Assembly (NCBI GenBank): GCA_944321505.1
Contig: CALULN010000014.1
Span: 1-64,000, forward strand
Source of the DNA: Candidatus Methanomethylophilaceae archaeon
GTDB taxonomy: Archaea > Thermoplasmatota > Thermoplasmata > Methanomassiliicoccales > Methanomethylophilaceae
Length of the DNA stretch: 64,000 bases
Reading direction: 5' to 3'
Shown here one piece after another: positions 45,330 through 53,530 of the stretch (the first letter of the stretch is position 1; every line of letters begins with the position of its first letter). Below the pieces are notes generated by a model that was given only the letters and a program-made list of their open reading frames with translations, was not told the DNA's origin and did no database searches. The position numbers and the translations under genes were made by a program.

Positions 45330-46670
45330 ATGGCCGATATCGTCGCCGCACTGGACCGGTACTTCGGCATCACCGAGAAGGGCTCCAACATCCGCACCGA
45401 GGTCAAGGGCGGAGTGATCATCTTCCTGGCGATGCTGTACATCCTTGTCTCCAACCCAGCGATCATCAACACAAGCGGGACCCTGAACACCGACGCCCTG
45501 TTCACCGCAACCGCCCTCTCCACAGTCATCGCCTGCATCGCTTCCGGGCTTCTCGCGAAGTTCCCGGTTGCTATGGCTCCGGGTATGGGGATCAACGCGT
45601 TCGTCTCCTTCACCATCATGGGTGCCATGGGCTTCACGTGGGCCCAGGCTCTGATGGCGGTTCTGATCTCCGGTATCCTCTTCCTGATCGTCTCCCTGAC
45701 CGGACTCAGGTCAAAGATGCTTGATGCCATCCCGGTTTCCTTCCGTCTCGCCATCACAGCGGGTATCGGGCTGTTCATCGCCACGGTGGGTCTCATCGAT
45801 GCAGGGGTCATCAATTTCGCCACAGGCACTCCTGCCTTCGGACCTCTGGGTGACCTTGAGATCGCCCTTGGGCTGTTCTGCATAATCGTCACCTTCATCC
45901 TCTATTTCCGCAAATGGTGGGGTGCGGTCATCGGAGGCATCCTGCTTACAGCTGTTGTCGGCATGATAATTGGTGTCATCGAGTTGCCCAAGGAGGTCCT
46001 GAGCACCCCCAATTTCGAGTACTTCGCCTACGTCTTCACCGATTTCGAGATGTTCGAGAACGCCATGATCCCGTCGTTCATCATCGCGGTGTTCGCTCTG
46101 TTCATGGTGGACATGTTCGATTCCGCCGGCACCCTCCTTAGCATCGGCGAGCGCGCCGGAATGGTCAAGGAGGGAGGGTTCAGCAAAGAGGCCGGAAAGG
46201 CGCTGATGGTAGACTCCGGAGCGACCATAACCGGTGCTGTGCTGGGTACCTCCACGGTCACTTCCTTCATAGAGTCCCAGACAGGCATCGAGGCCGGCGG
46301 CCGCACCGGGCTGATGCCGGTAATCGTCGGTCTCCTGTTCCTCCTGGCGATGTTCTTCTTCCCGATATTCGAAGTCATCACATTCCCCTGCATCGTAGGT
46401 GCACTGGTGTTCGTGGGGGTGTGCATGCTGGCCTCCGTGAAGGACATCGACTGGAAGGACCCCGTCATCGCGACGACGGCGTTCCTGGTCATCGCGATAA
46501 TGACGCTGTCCTACTCCATCAGCAACGGCATCGGCTTCGGTGCCATCGCCTACGTCATAGGCATGCTGGTCACCGGCAGGAGGGAGCAGCTCAACAAGGG
46601 CATGATCTTCATAGCCCTGATCTTCGCCGTGTATTTCGTGGCGTACTATGCGGTGATCCCGATACTGTGA
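45330..46670 (+). CDS. NCS2-family purine permease (AzgA-like)
   Basis: A 446-residue nucleobase permease of the AzgA (guanine/hypoxanthine/adenine) subgroup. It starts with YFGITEKGSNIRTEVKGGVIIFLAMLYILVSNP and has MAPGMGINAFVSF plus the conserved VDMFDSAGTLLSIGERAGM and STVTSFIESQTGIEAGGRTGL. About 12-14 helices. It imports purines. Its stop codon directly abuts the stop of the convergent zinc-ribbon gene. Confidence 0.93.
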   Translation: MADIVAALDRYFGITEKGSNIRTEVKGGVIIFLAMLYILVSNPAIINTSGTLNTDALFTATALSTVIACIASGLLAKFPVAMAPGMGINAFVSFTIMGAMGFTWAQALMAVLISGILFLIVSLTGLRSKMLDAIPVSFRLAITAGIGLFIATVGLIDAGVINFATGTPAFGPLGDLEIALGLFCIIVTFILYFRKWWGAVIGGILLTAVVGMIIGVIELPKEVLSTPNFEYFAYVFTDFEMFENAMIPSFIIAVFALFMVDMFDSAGTLLSIGERAGMVKEGGFSKEAGKALMVDSGATITGAVLGTSTVTSFIESQTGIEAGGRTGLMPVIVGLLFLLAMFFFPIFEVITFPCIVGALVFVGVCMLASVKDIDWKDPVIATTAFLVIAIMTLSYSISNGIGFGAIAYVIGMLVTGRREQLNKGMIFIALIFAVYFVAYYAVIPIL

Positions 46671-46904
46671 TCACCTTTCGGCCACGAGCCTCCTGTACAG
46701 CTCGTGGCCGATGCACTCCTCTGCGTGCTGGCACCACTGGATGCAGGACTGGATGTCGTTGTAGACTACGAATCCGCATCTGTCGCATGCCGCCTTGAGG
46801 TCGATGGAGAAGAGCTCGATCTCGTTGCCGCATTCCGGGCATACGCGGATCTCCAGCTGAGGAGTCTCGTTGTTGCAGGATCCGGGGCACTTGAATTTGG
46901 CCAC
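46671..46904 (-). CDS. Small zinc-ribbon protein of the methanol operon
   Basis: A 77-residue cysteine-rich protein with three or more zinc-ligand pairs: CPGSC, CPECGNEI, CDRCGFVVYND and a CIQWCQHAEECIG ending. Small proteins of this kind accompany corrinoid-methyltransferase genes in methylotrophic anaerobes, as far as I recall. It is the last gene of the mta operon (32 nt after the GTPase gene). Function unknown; a role in corrinoid protein activation is possible. Confidence 0.7.
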   Translation of the reverse strand: MAKFKCPGSCNNETPQLEIRVCPECGNEIELFSIDLKAACDRCGFVVYNDIQSCIQWCQHAEECIGHELYRRLVAER

Positions 46905-46936
46905 GACCGCTCACCTGCGAGGCGGTATTTCAAGGT

Positions 46937-47515
46937 TCAGGGGAAGAGGCACTGTGAGAACGCCTCCTCCAGCCCCTCCCCTGTCTTGCCGGATACCATG
47001 AAGACCGGCGTTCCCGGGCTGAGGGCCCTCAGCCAGGACGAAACCTCGAAAACCCTCTCGAAGTCCACGGCATCCACCTTGTTTATCAGGAAGAAGTCGG
47101 ACCTGGACAGCTGCGCCTTCAGGAAGTCCTCCTTCCTCTCGATGAGGGTGTCGAACCTGTGGGCATCGATGATGCCGATGATGTTCTCCCTGTCCTCGTC
47201 GACGGTTCCGCGGATGAGCTCCATCACCTTCCCGGGAAGAGCCAGACCGGTGGGTTCGATGAGGAGGACATCGGGGTCTATCTGCGCCTCGATCTCCTTC
47301 ATGGTGGACTGGAGGGAGCCGGCCAGAGAGCAGCAGATGCATCCCTGCTCCAGCTCCACGGTCTCCAGCCCGCCGGAGCGGATGGTGCTCCCATCCACTC
47401 CGATCTCGCCGATCTCGTTGACCAGAACCGCCACCTTCCGTCCTTTGCCGATGTAGTGCTCAGCCATGCGGATGATGATGGTGGTCTTCCCACTACCCAG
47501 AAACCCTCCCAGCAC
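46937..47515 (-). CDS. CobW/HypB-like GTPase, GTPase domain only
   Basis: About 193 residues of a CobW/G3E GTPase: P-loop GGFLGSGKTT, the metal-binding GCICCSL, LLIEPTGLALPG and NKVDAV. The C-terminal CobW domain is missing. The start is unclear: GTG 47515 puts only two residues before the P-loop Gly-Gly. Codons upstream in frame encode TDIHVLGGFLGSGKTT without an ATG; an ACG (47527) 7 nt after a good GGAGGG ribosome site could be used. Lying 28 nt after the RamA-like gene, it probably works as a cobalt or corrinoid chaperone for MtaC activation. Confidence 0.8.
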   Translation of the reverse strand: MLGGFLGSGKTTIIIRMAEHYIGKGRKVAVLVNEIGEIGVDGSTIRSGGLETVELEQGCICCSLAGSLQSTMKEIEAQIDPDVLLIEPTGLALPGKVMELIRGTVDEDRENIIGIIDAHRFDTLIERKEDFLKAQLSRSDFFLINKVDAVDFERVFEVSSWLRALSPGTPVFMVSGKTGEGLEEAFSQCLFP

Positions 47516-47543
47516 GTGTATGTCCGTTACGAATCCCTCCGTA

Positions 47544-49157
47544 TCACTCCATGGTCAGCAGGTCGTACTTGAACACCTTCTCCGGGCAGTGGAGCTGGCA
47601 CCTGTAGCAGGCCGTTCCGAGGCACTTCTTGGTCTCGATGCTGAAGCTTCCGTCGGATGGCATGGAGAGGGCTTTCTCGGGGCATTCCCTGACGCATCTG
47701 CCGCAGGATGTGCATCCGTCGAAGGATCCCACCAGCCTGGTGCCGATGTCGTCAAGCATGACCAGTCCGCGCTCTCCCAGGTCGGGGATGTCCCTCTCCA
47801 CGATGCGGTGGACCGTAGGGTGGCCCCTGGGTTTCGGCAGGGGCTGTATGCCGTCGAGGGCAAGGTTGGAGTTGTACATCTCCATGGTCATGCCCTCGTC
47901 CCAGTAGGCCAGCTCCTGTATGTAGATCTTCTCGAACACCTTGTCCGAAGCGAACATGATGTGGTTGGCGCGGATCATGTCGGCGATGCCCTGGAGCTCG
48001 TCCAGGAGCTCGGGGTTGCGCAGCAGGTCGGTGGCCATGGACAGAGAGGTGTTCCCTATCTGGTAGATCCTGGAGCAGGTGGGCGGCAGCAGACCGATCT
48101 CCCTGGCCTTCACAGCGTCGACGTAGGTCCCGGAGGCTCCGGCCATGTACATGATGTCCAGGTTGTCGAAGCTTATGCCGGCATGCTCCACCAGGGCGAA
48201 GTGCCCTGCGCGCATGGCGCCGATGGCCTTGCAGGCCTCGGAGATGTCCTTGGAGTCGACGAATATGCCGTCCTGCATGTGCAGCTTGCCGTCGGAGGTG
48301 GTGAGTTTTCCCTTCTTCCAGAGCCTGGAGCTCATTGCGGCGGCGACGGCGGCCACAACGCCGGTTCCGGTGATGCCTTTGGCTTTGCCGTGCATGGGTC
48401 CCTCGTCGGTGCACATCTCCAGGCCGAAGTCGTACTCGTCGCCGTCGCATGCAACCATGTCGTCGTCCAGGACCTTGCATCTCCACCTGAAGTTGTACTC
48501 CAGGTCGGAGATCGCCCCGGGGGCGGCCAGCATCCCGTGGAGGATGGACTGCCCCTCCATCGCGGGTCCTGCGGCGGCGGAGCCGGTGTAGATGTCGTCT
48601 CCCACCTTCAGGGCCATCTCCGCATTGGTGCCGTAGTCGGTGACCATGCAGTTCTCCTTCTGGTCCAGGAACCCGCTCTTGTACATCATGGCCAGAGCGT
48701 CGGCACCGATCTCGTGCCTGATCGCGGGAGGAACCAGTAGCTCTGTTCCGTCCTTCACGTCCATGCCGACGGCGGCGGCGTCGAACACGCCGGCGTTGCG
48801 CTTCTGGGCCTGGATGTTCCTGGCCTTGTGGGCGTTCTCGCCCGCGAATGCCAAGTCGTCAACGGGGATCCCCTGGAACAGCGAGAGCTGGATGGGGTTG
48901 CCGCAAATCGCCACTCTCTCAACCTGCTTGAGGTCCACGCCCAGGCTCCTGATGACCTTGTTGACGGTGTCCATCAGGATGTCGTGGGCGAGTCCGCTGC
49001 CCACCCTTATGCAGAAGGTGAGATGGTCCATGATGTTCGCACCGGGCAGGGGGTGGCAGGTGGTCATCGCCGTCGAGACGATCTTCCCGTCGGCGAGGTC
49101 AACCGCATGCGCCCTGGTCCCGCTTGTCCCTATGTCCATCGAAATTCCGTATGCCAT
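47544..49157 (-). CDS. ramA: RamA-like corrinoid-protein reductive activase
   Basis: A 537-residue ASKHA-type protein that reactivates Co(II) corrinoid of methyltransferase subunits by ATP-dependent reduction. The N-terminal YGISMDIGTSGTRAHAVDL and central MVTDYGTNAEMALKVGDDIYTGSAAAGPAMEG belong to the DUF4445/RACE group. The C-terminus carries two [4Fe-4S] motifs: CTSCGRCVRECP and CLGTACYRCQLHCP, as in RamA. It is 13 nt after mtaB in the mta operon. Specificity for MtaC is inferred from the operon. Confidence 0.9.
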   Translation of the reverse strand: MAYGISMDIGTSGTRAHAVDLADGKIVSTAMTTCHPLPGANIMDHLTFCIRVGSGLAHDILMDTVNKVIRSLGVDLKQVERVAICGNPIQLSLFQGIPVDDLAFAGENAHKARNIQAQKRNAGVFDAAAVGMDVKDGTELLVPPAIRHEIGADALAMMYKSGFLDQKENCMVTDYGTNAEMALKVGDDIYTGSAAAGPAMEGQSILHGMLAAPGAISDLEYNFRWRCKVLDDDMVACDGDEYDFGLEMCTDEGPMHGKAKGITGTGVVAAVAAAMSSRLWKKGKLTTSDGKLHMQDGIFVDSKDISEACKAIGAMRAGHFALVEHAGISFDNLDIMYMAGASGTYVDAVKAREIGLLPPTCSRIYQIGNTSLSMATDLLRNPELLDELQGIADMIRANHIMFASDKVFEKIYIQELAYWDEGMTMEMYNSNLALDGIQPLPKPRGHPTVHRIVERDIPDLGERGLVMLDDIGTRLVGSFDGCTSCGRCVRECPEKALSMPSDGSFSIETKKCLGTACYRCQLHCPEKVFKYDLLTME

Positions 49158-49170
49158 ATCCTGTTCTCCT

Positions 49171-50568
49171 TCACAGTCCGTAGTTCGCCGGATCGAACTT
49201 GGAGACCTCCGTGGAGTACCGCCTTAGGCAGGACTCCATGAAAGCGTCCGAATCGTCCGGCAGGGACTCCAGGTCCCTGATCATGCGGTAGAGCTTCTCC
49301 AGCTGCCTCCTGGACAGCCCCAGCTCGCCGCTCCTGTATCCTTCGAGTATGATGTTCGCGCCGGCGATTGCCGCCGCCCTGGCGCGGAGGTAGTGGTCCT
49401 TCCTGTTGTCCACGATGGCCTTCCCCACCGCCCAGGCATTGTCGTAGGAGAGAATGTAAGATTCCGGGCTCCTGACCCGGTCGGAGAGCATGTAGAGGTC
49501 CCTGAGCACCTTCCCGTTGCCGGATGCGGTGGCGGTGTTCATCAGGGAGCACTCGTACCCCAGTGAACCTGCCCAGCAGGCAACGGATGACCCTCCGAAA
49601 TCCGGATGGTACTCCACCGATTCGTCGGACCACAGGTCGCAGCACTGGGCCATCACGTTGCCCATCAGGTCGAAGTGGGCGCAGCCAGCGTTCTTACCCT
49701 CTTGGGAGATGGGGAGGCCGGTGATGGCCTTGACTATGATTCCCTCATAGGCGCAGTCCTTGCCGGGCCCGGTGGCGCCGCATTCGAAAGGCACCAGCGA
49801 CCTGGCCGCCGAAATGCACCTGCACAGGGCGGAGAAGGTCTTCTGGACGTCGTTGTCGAGATACCCGCCGGACATGAACATGACGGTGTTCGCTCCTGAG
49901 CAGGCGGTGTCGCCGCCGGGAACGGTGCGGTTCCTGCGGCAGATGCCGACGAACTCGTCCCAGACGTATTCAGCATCGATGGAGCCGAGGCAGCCCATGC
50001 CGAAGAGGAAGCCCACTATATCCCCCTGTGTGACGGCGTAGTCGCAGATCTCCTTGCCTCCGAGGGTCTCCACGGACAGGACGTCTGCCCCCTGGGAGCA
50101 TGCGGTCTCGGCGGATTCGAACAGCTGCTCCGGATGGCTGCGTATGCTGTCCCTTCCGGGCCTCAGGCCGAGCTCGCATTCCCTGAGGTCGGGGATGGTC
50201 TGGCGCACAGCCAGGTTGATGCCGTATTCCGCATGGCATCCCTCGATGAGTTCCTTCTGCATGGACACTATGTCGCCGGAGGTGCGCTGGTCGGCTCCCA
50301 TGTGGGATATCCACTCCGTCTCCAGCTGGAGGTCGGGGAAGCCCAGATTCACCGCCCGGTGGATTATGTCCTTGGACATGTAGTCCACGAACTCCCTCTT
50401 CAGGCGGTCGGGGGACTGCGTGACTCCGGGACGGGGAGCGTACTTGGCTTCGGGGATCACCCTGCCGGTCCCGACTTTGATTCCAAGGCCGTAGGAAAGG
50501 GGCTTCCTGGAGCTGCCGAAGACCATGTCATCGGCTTTCTGGTAGGCCATGCGGGCGAACCTGGGCAT
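49171..50568 (-). CDS. mtaB: Methanol:corrinoid methyltransferase, catalytic subunit
   Basis: A 465-residue MtaB, a zinc enzyme transferring the methyl group of methanol to the corrinoid of MtaC. Family features include MVFGSSRKPLSYGLGIKVGTGRVIPE, DVLSVETLGGKEICD (zinc Glu), CGATGPGKDCAYEG and GKNAGCAHFDLMGN (zinc Cys candidates). There is no in-frame amber codon, as expected for the pyrrolysine-free methanol enzyme. The ATG follows immediately on the mtaC stop codon. Confidence 0.96.
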   Translation of the reverse strand: MPRFARMAYQKADDMVFGSSRKPLSYGLGIKVGTGRVIPEAKYAPRPGVTQSPDRLKREFVDYMSKDIIHRAVNLGFPDLQLETEWISHMGADQRTSGDIVSMQKELIEGCHAEYGINLAVRQTIPDLRECELGLRPGRDSIRSHPEQLFESAETACSQGADVLSVETLGGKEICDYAVTQGDIVGFLFGMGCLGSIDAEYVWDEFVGICRRNRTVPGGDTACSGANTVMFMSGGYLDNDVQKTFSALCRCISAARSLVPFECGATGPGKDCAYEGIIVKAITGLPISQEGKNAGCAHFDLMGNVMAQCCDLWSDESVEYHPDFGGSSVACWAGSLGYECSLMNTATASGNGKVLRDLYMLSDRVRSPESYILSYDNAWAVGKAIVDNRKDHYLRARAAAIAGANIILEGYRSGELGLSRRQLEKLYRMIRDLESLPDDSDAFMESCLRRYSTEVSKFDPANYGL

Positions 50569-51354
50569 TCAGATCCCTCCGGTGATGTCGTCCCATTCCT
50601 CTCTGATCTCCCGCCAGCCCTTCCCTTTGAGGACCATGTCCGCTATCGGAGGCGTCTGAGGCGCCTTCCTCGAATAGATGCCGCCGTCGAAGGATTCCGC
50701 GTATTCGCGGTTCACGGCCCCGCCGGCGGCCATGTACGGTATGTCCAATCCCGCTGCGTGCAGCTTCTCCGCAGCAGCGGGGAATGCGGGCATGGTCGTC
50801 GTCATGAGCGCCGTCCCGGTCACCATCAGCGGCTTCCTGTCCAGGACTATGCGGACCACCTCGTCGACCGGCACGTCCTTCCCCAGGTCCACCACTTCGT
50901 ATCCTGCGGATCTGAGCATGACGGCGGCGATGTTCTTGCCTATGTCGTGGGGGTCCCCTTCCGCGGCATGCATGACCACCATCCCCTTGGTGACGCGCCC
51001 TCCGGGGATGTGCTTCTCCGCAAGGGAAATGCCGGACTCCATGGTCTTGGCGGCCATCATGACCTCCGGCAGGTAGTAGACGTGCTCCTTGTAGAGGTAG
51101 CCCACGGCGTCCATGCCGGCCACAAGTCCTTTGTTGATGATGTCAAGGGGCTTCACTCCCATCTGGAGCGCCCTGGAGACGGCGGGGCCCACGTCCCTGA
51201 GCCTCATGAACATGACCGATGATGCTACCTCTCCCAGCAGAGGGTCCTGAGGCAACATCCTGGCGGCTACGGTCTCGGGGCGCATCTGCGATTCCGACTC
51301 GATGTCGTAGCGCCTGAGGATGAATCCGTAGTCCACTTTCCGGGGATCGATCAT
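50569..51354 (-). CDS. mtaC: Methanol corrinoid protein
   Basis: A 261-residue corrinoid protein. The helical cap domain contains VKPLDIINKGLVAGMDAVGYLYKEHVYYLPEVMMAAKTMESG. The B12-binding domain has the lower-ligand motif AEGDPHDIGKNIAAVML (DxHxxG) and later VTGTALMTTTMPA. It shuttles the methyl group from MtaB to the coenzyme M methyltransferase MtaA, which is not in this window. First gene of the operon, with an AGGAG ribosome site and a TATA box (CTATAAGCG) near 51390. Confidence 0.96.
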   Translation of the reverse strand: MIDPRKVDYGFILRRYDIESESQMRPETVAARMLPQDPLLGEVASSVMFMRLRDVGPAVSRALQMGVKPLDIINKGLVAGMDAVGYLYKEHVYYLPEVMMAAKTMESGISLAEKHIPGGRVTKGMVVMHAAEGDPHDIGKNIAAVMLRSAGYEVVDLGKDVPVDEVVRIVLDRKPLMVTGTALMTTTMPAFPAAAEKLHAAGLDIPYMAAGGAVNREYAESFDGGIYSRKAPQTPPIADMVLKGKGWREIREEWDDITGGI

Positions 51355-51393
51355 GTCCGCTCCTGAACCGTAAACGGCGTTATGCGCTTATAG

Positions 51394-51409
51394 CGTTCCG
51401 TGTGGAACG
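51394..51409. promoter_or_regulatory. Inverted repeat at the mtaC promoter
   Basis: A perfect 6-bp inverted repeat with 4-nt spacer (CGTTCC-GTGT-GGAACG) immediately upstream of the mtaC TATA box, in the position of an activator or TFB-recruiting regulator site. A methanol-responsive regulator is inferred; none is encoded next to it. Confidence 0.5.
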
Positions 51410-51581
51410 GTCAGTCGGCTGTTATAATCGTATTTAACGGTTTTTATTATCAACATCGATGCTCTATGAACGGGCATGCGAAGATACAGGCCCGTATCCG
51501 CCTGATAAAGCTGTGTTTACAGGCTTGATAGCAGTGAAACGTTCAGCACGGCGGCGAATAGCAGGGGTGTTCCGCAGATGC

Positions 51582-51633
51582 CATATGTATAACGATGCAA
51601 GGCTTATGTATAAGGACTTTTGTTATACATATG
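51582..51633. repeat. 12-bp inverted repeat flanking the TATA box of the transposase-like gene
   Basis: CATATGTATAAC at 51582-51593 and its exact reverse complement GTTATACATATG at 51622-51633, 28 nt apart. Between them TTATGTATAAGG (51604 onward) repeats the core TATGTATAA and is the likely TATA box. The right arm ends one base before the ATG at 51635, where a leaderless transcript would start. No copy of the repeat was found behind the gene, so it looks like an operator rather than transposon ends. Confidence 0.65.
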
Positions 51634-51634
51634 G

Positions 51635-53164
51635 ATGTCTTCCATCGTCTATCTGAAGAACAAGGACACGGGCAAGGTGTACGCCTACCTCAACGAATCC
51701 AAATGGGATCCCGTCAAGAAGAAGTGCGTATGCAAGAGGAAGTGCCTCGGCCATCTTGACCCGGAGACGGGGGACATCGTGCCCAACAGGGGCAAGAAGG
51801 AGAAGGATTATGCTGTGGTGTCCACAGTGGGCACCACATTCTTCCTTGAGCAGATCGCAGAGAGGATCGGCCTGCGGAACGCTCTCAGATCCGCTCTGCC
51901 CGACGACTGGAGGCTGGCCCTCAGCTGCGCCTTCTACCTGCTGGAGGGCCATTCGGTGCTCCAGGGCATCAGGTACTGGTCCATGGACCACCAGACCCCT
52001 TACGGGAAGCCCATCGAGGAGAAGGATGTGGAGAGGCTGCTCTCGAGCATAGATGAGAACACACTGTTCGCGTTCTACCGCGACTGGAGGGACGAGTTCC
52101 ACGGGTCGGACTTCTACATCCTCAGCACCGAGTCCGTATCCTCGTATTCCTCCAGGTCTGAGCGCATCAGCTTCAACGACCTCCCTGACATGACCGTCAG
52201 CCCTACGGTTAACATCAACATGGTCTTGAGCATGAAGGACGACATGCCGCTGGCGTACTCCGTCATCCCCCGCTCTCCCAGGGACCTCACCGACATCAGG
52301 AGGAGGGAGAGCGAGTACCGCTGGCTGGACCTCCCCCGCATCACCCATGTCCTGGACAAGGACTTCTGCAGCAGCGACAACTTCGACAGCCTCACCCGCA
52401 CCAACCAGCGCTTCCTGATACGCGCTCCCCCCGAGTTCCCCCTGGCCAGGGAATCCATCATCAGGGTCAAGGACAGGATAATGGACCTGGCCAACTACCG
52501 CACCATCGAGGGGAAGTCCTTCTTCGTCATGTCCTTCCTGAACTATTGGAAGGGAAGGAAGTGCTACGTCCACATCTACTTCAGCACCGAGGACGCCGAG
52601 AACGAGTTCAGCCTGTTCCTGGGTCTGCTGGAGGAGTGCAGACTGGAGCTGGAGAAAGGGGTGTACGTCCCCGAGCACCGGGACTACTACGACAAGTACT
52701 TCATCATCACCGAGACGCCGGGAGGCAGATCGGTTGTGCAGAACGGAGAGGCCATAATGGCGTACAACGACGTCGCAGGCTTCTTCGTGCTGATATCCAA
52801 CACCGTGAAGGACCCGCTGAGGGCCTTCGGATACTACCTGCGCAAGGACGGGATGGAAGCCAGGTTCGAGAACATCCGCAACCGCCGCGACCGCACCGCT
52901 CTGAAGCTGTACACCGACCAGAACCTATTCGGAAGGGTCTTCCTCCAGTTCCTGGCGGTGACCATGCATTCCCACATCACCAACGTGATGGACGACCATG
53001 CCATGCTCAAGGGGACCGGCTACAGGGACATCCTCCACGAGATGTCCGCCATCAAGAAAGTGTCTATCCCCGGTTTCAAGACCCCGTTCTACACCAACAT
53101 AAACAACGCCCTGCTGGAGGTCATGAAGGCCTTCGGAGTCGATCCCTCGTCATTGCGCTCCTGA
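51635..53164 (+). CDS. IS1634/IS4-like transposase-derived protein, first catalytic Asp missing
   Basis: A 509-residue DDE-transposase homologue of the IS1634 type: an N-terminal domain VYLKNKDTGKVYAYLNESKW, an RNase H-like core and a C-terminal region FGRVFLQFLAVTMHSHI. The usual YDxTSxSSYS motif reads LSTESVSSYS here, with Ser where the first catalytic Asp is expected. The second Asp (HVLDKDFCSSDNF) and the Glu (DGMEARFENIRNRRD) are present. The frame is intact and GC-rich like its neighbours. The start is ATG 51635, leaderless after TATA at 51604. No terminal repeats or target duplications were seen. It may be an inactive insertion sequence or a domesticated DNA-binding protein. Confidence 0.8.
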   Translation: MSSIVYLKNKDTGKVYAYLNESKWDPVKKKCVCKRKCLGHLDPETGDIVPNRGKKEKDYAVVSTVGTTFFLEQIAERIGLRNALRSALPDDWRLALSCAFYLLEGHSVLQGIRYWSMDHQTPYGKPIEEKDVERLLSSIDENTLFAFYRDWRDEFHGSDFYILSTESVSSYSSRSERISFNDLPDMTVSPTVNINMVLSMKDDMPLAYSVIPRSPRDLTDIRRRESEYRWLDLPRITHVLDKDFCSSDNFDSLTRTNQRFLIRAPPEFPLARESIIRVKDRIMDLANYRTIEGKSFFVMSFLNYWKGRKCYVHIYFSTEDAENEFSLFLGLLEECRLELEKGVYVPEHRDYYDKYFIITETPGGRSVVQNGEAIMAYNDVAGFFVLISNTVKDPLRAFGYYLRKDGMEARFENIRNRRDRTALKLYTDQNLFGRVFLQFLAVTMHSHITNVMDDHAMLKGTGYRDILHEMSAIKKVSIPGFKTPFYTNINNALLEVMKAFGVDPSSLRS

Positions 53165-53203
53165 GCACCGATACAATATTCAACCCCACTGCGATGCGTC
53201 TCC

Positions 53204-53527
53204 ATGGACGGATGCGTCGTAGACGTGGATGCCGGGGTCTGCAAGATGAGGACCCGCATCACCGCGAAGCAGAACGACGAGGCCATGGTGGACCTCGATG
53301 TGGAGAGCGACTGCCCCTATGTCCTCAGGATGTCCTGGAAGTTCAAACCGGTGAATCCCTACACCGAGATCGAGGCATCCATGAGGGAATCCGACGTTTA
53401 CGGCTGGGCTTCGGAGGAGCTCCCCCACGCCGCATGCCCGGTGCCCTGCGCCATCATCAAGGCGGTGGAGGTGGCCAGCGACATGGGTGTCAGAAGGGAC
53501 GTCGCCATCAGATTCGCAGACGAGTGA
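53204..53527 (+). CDS. Conserved small protein of unknown function
   Basis: A 107-residue soluble protein with five cysteines: VVDVDAGVCKMRTRITAKQ, SDCPYVLRM and HAACPVPCAIIKAVEVASDMG. The CPVPC pair and two further Cys could bind metal. A TATA-like ATACAATATTC lies about 30 nt before the ATG. It converges on an HdrD-like Fe-S protein gene with 3 nt between stop codons. I do not recognise the family with certainty; similar short proteins occur in methanogens near methyltransferase genes. Confidence 0.65.
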   Translation: MDGCVVDVDAGVCKMRTRITAKQNDEAMVDLDVESDCPYVLRMSWKFKPVNPYTEIEASMRESDVYGWASEELPHAACPVPCAIIKAVEVASDMGVRRDVAIRFADE

Positions 53528-53530
53528 CTG

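Larger units (their letters stand above)
51355..51634. promoter_or_regulatory. Intergenic region mtaC / transposase-like gene
   Basis: A 280-nt gap. Toward mtaC: TATA CTATAAGCG (about 51386-51393, minus strand), directly preceded by an inverted repeat CGTTCC-GTGT-GGAACG (51394-51409). A second AT-rich stretch (TTATAATCGTATTTAACGG, about 51421-51440) lies beyond it. Toward the transposase-like gene: a TATA-like TTATGTATAA at 51604-51613 flanked by a 12-bp inverted repeat. A 65-codon open frame beginning at ATG 51459 shows no recognisable protein. Confidence 0.5.

Noticed and set aside
49171-50568. Pyrrolysine methyltransferase (MtmB/MtbB/MttB)
   Set aside because: The sequence is MtaB with no in-frame amber codon; none of the amine methyltransferases was found in the window.
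51459-51656. 65-codon open frame in the gap before the transposase-like gene
   Set aside because: No recognisable protein, no clear ribosome site, and it overlaps the operator and start of the next gene.
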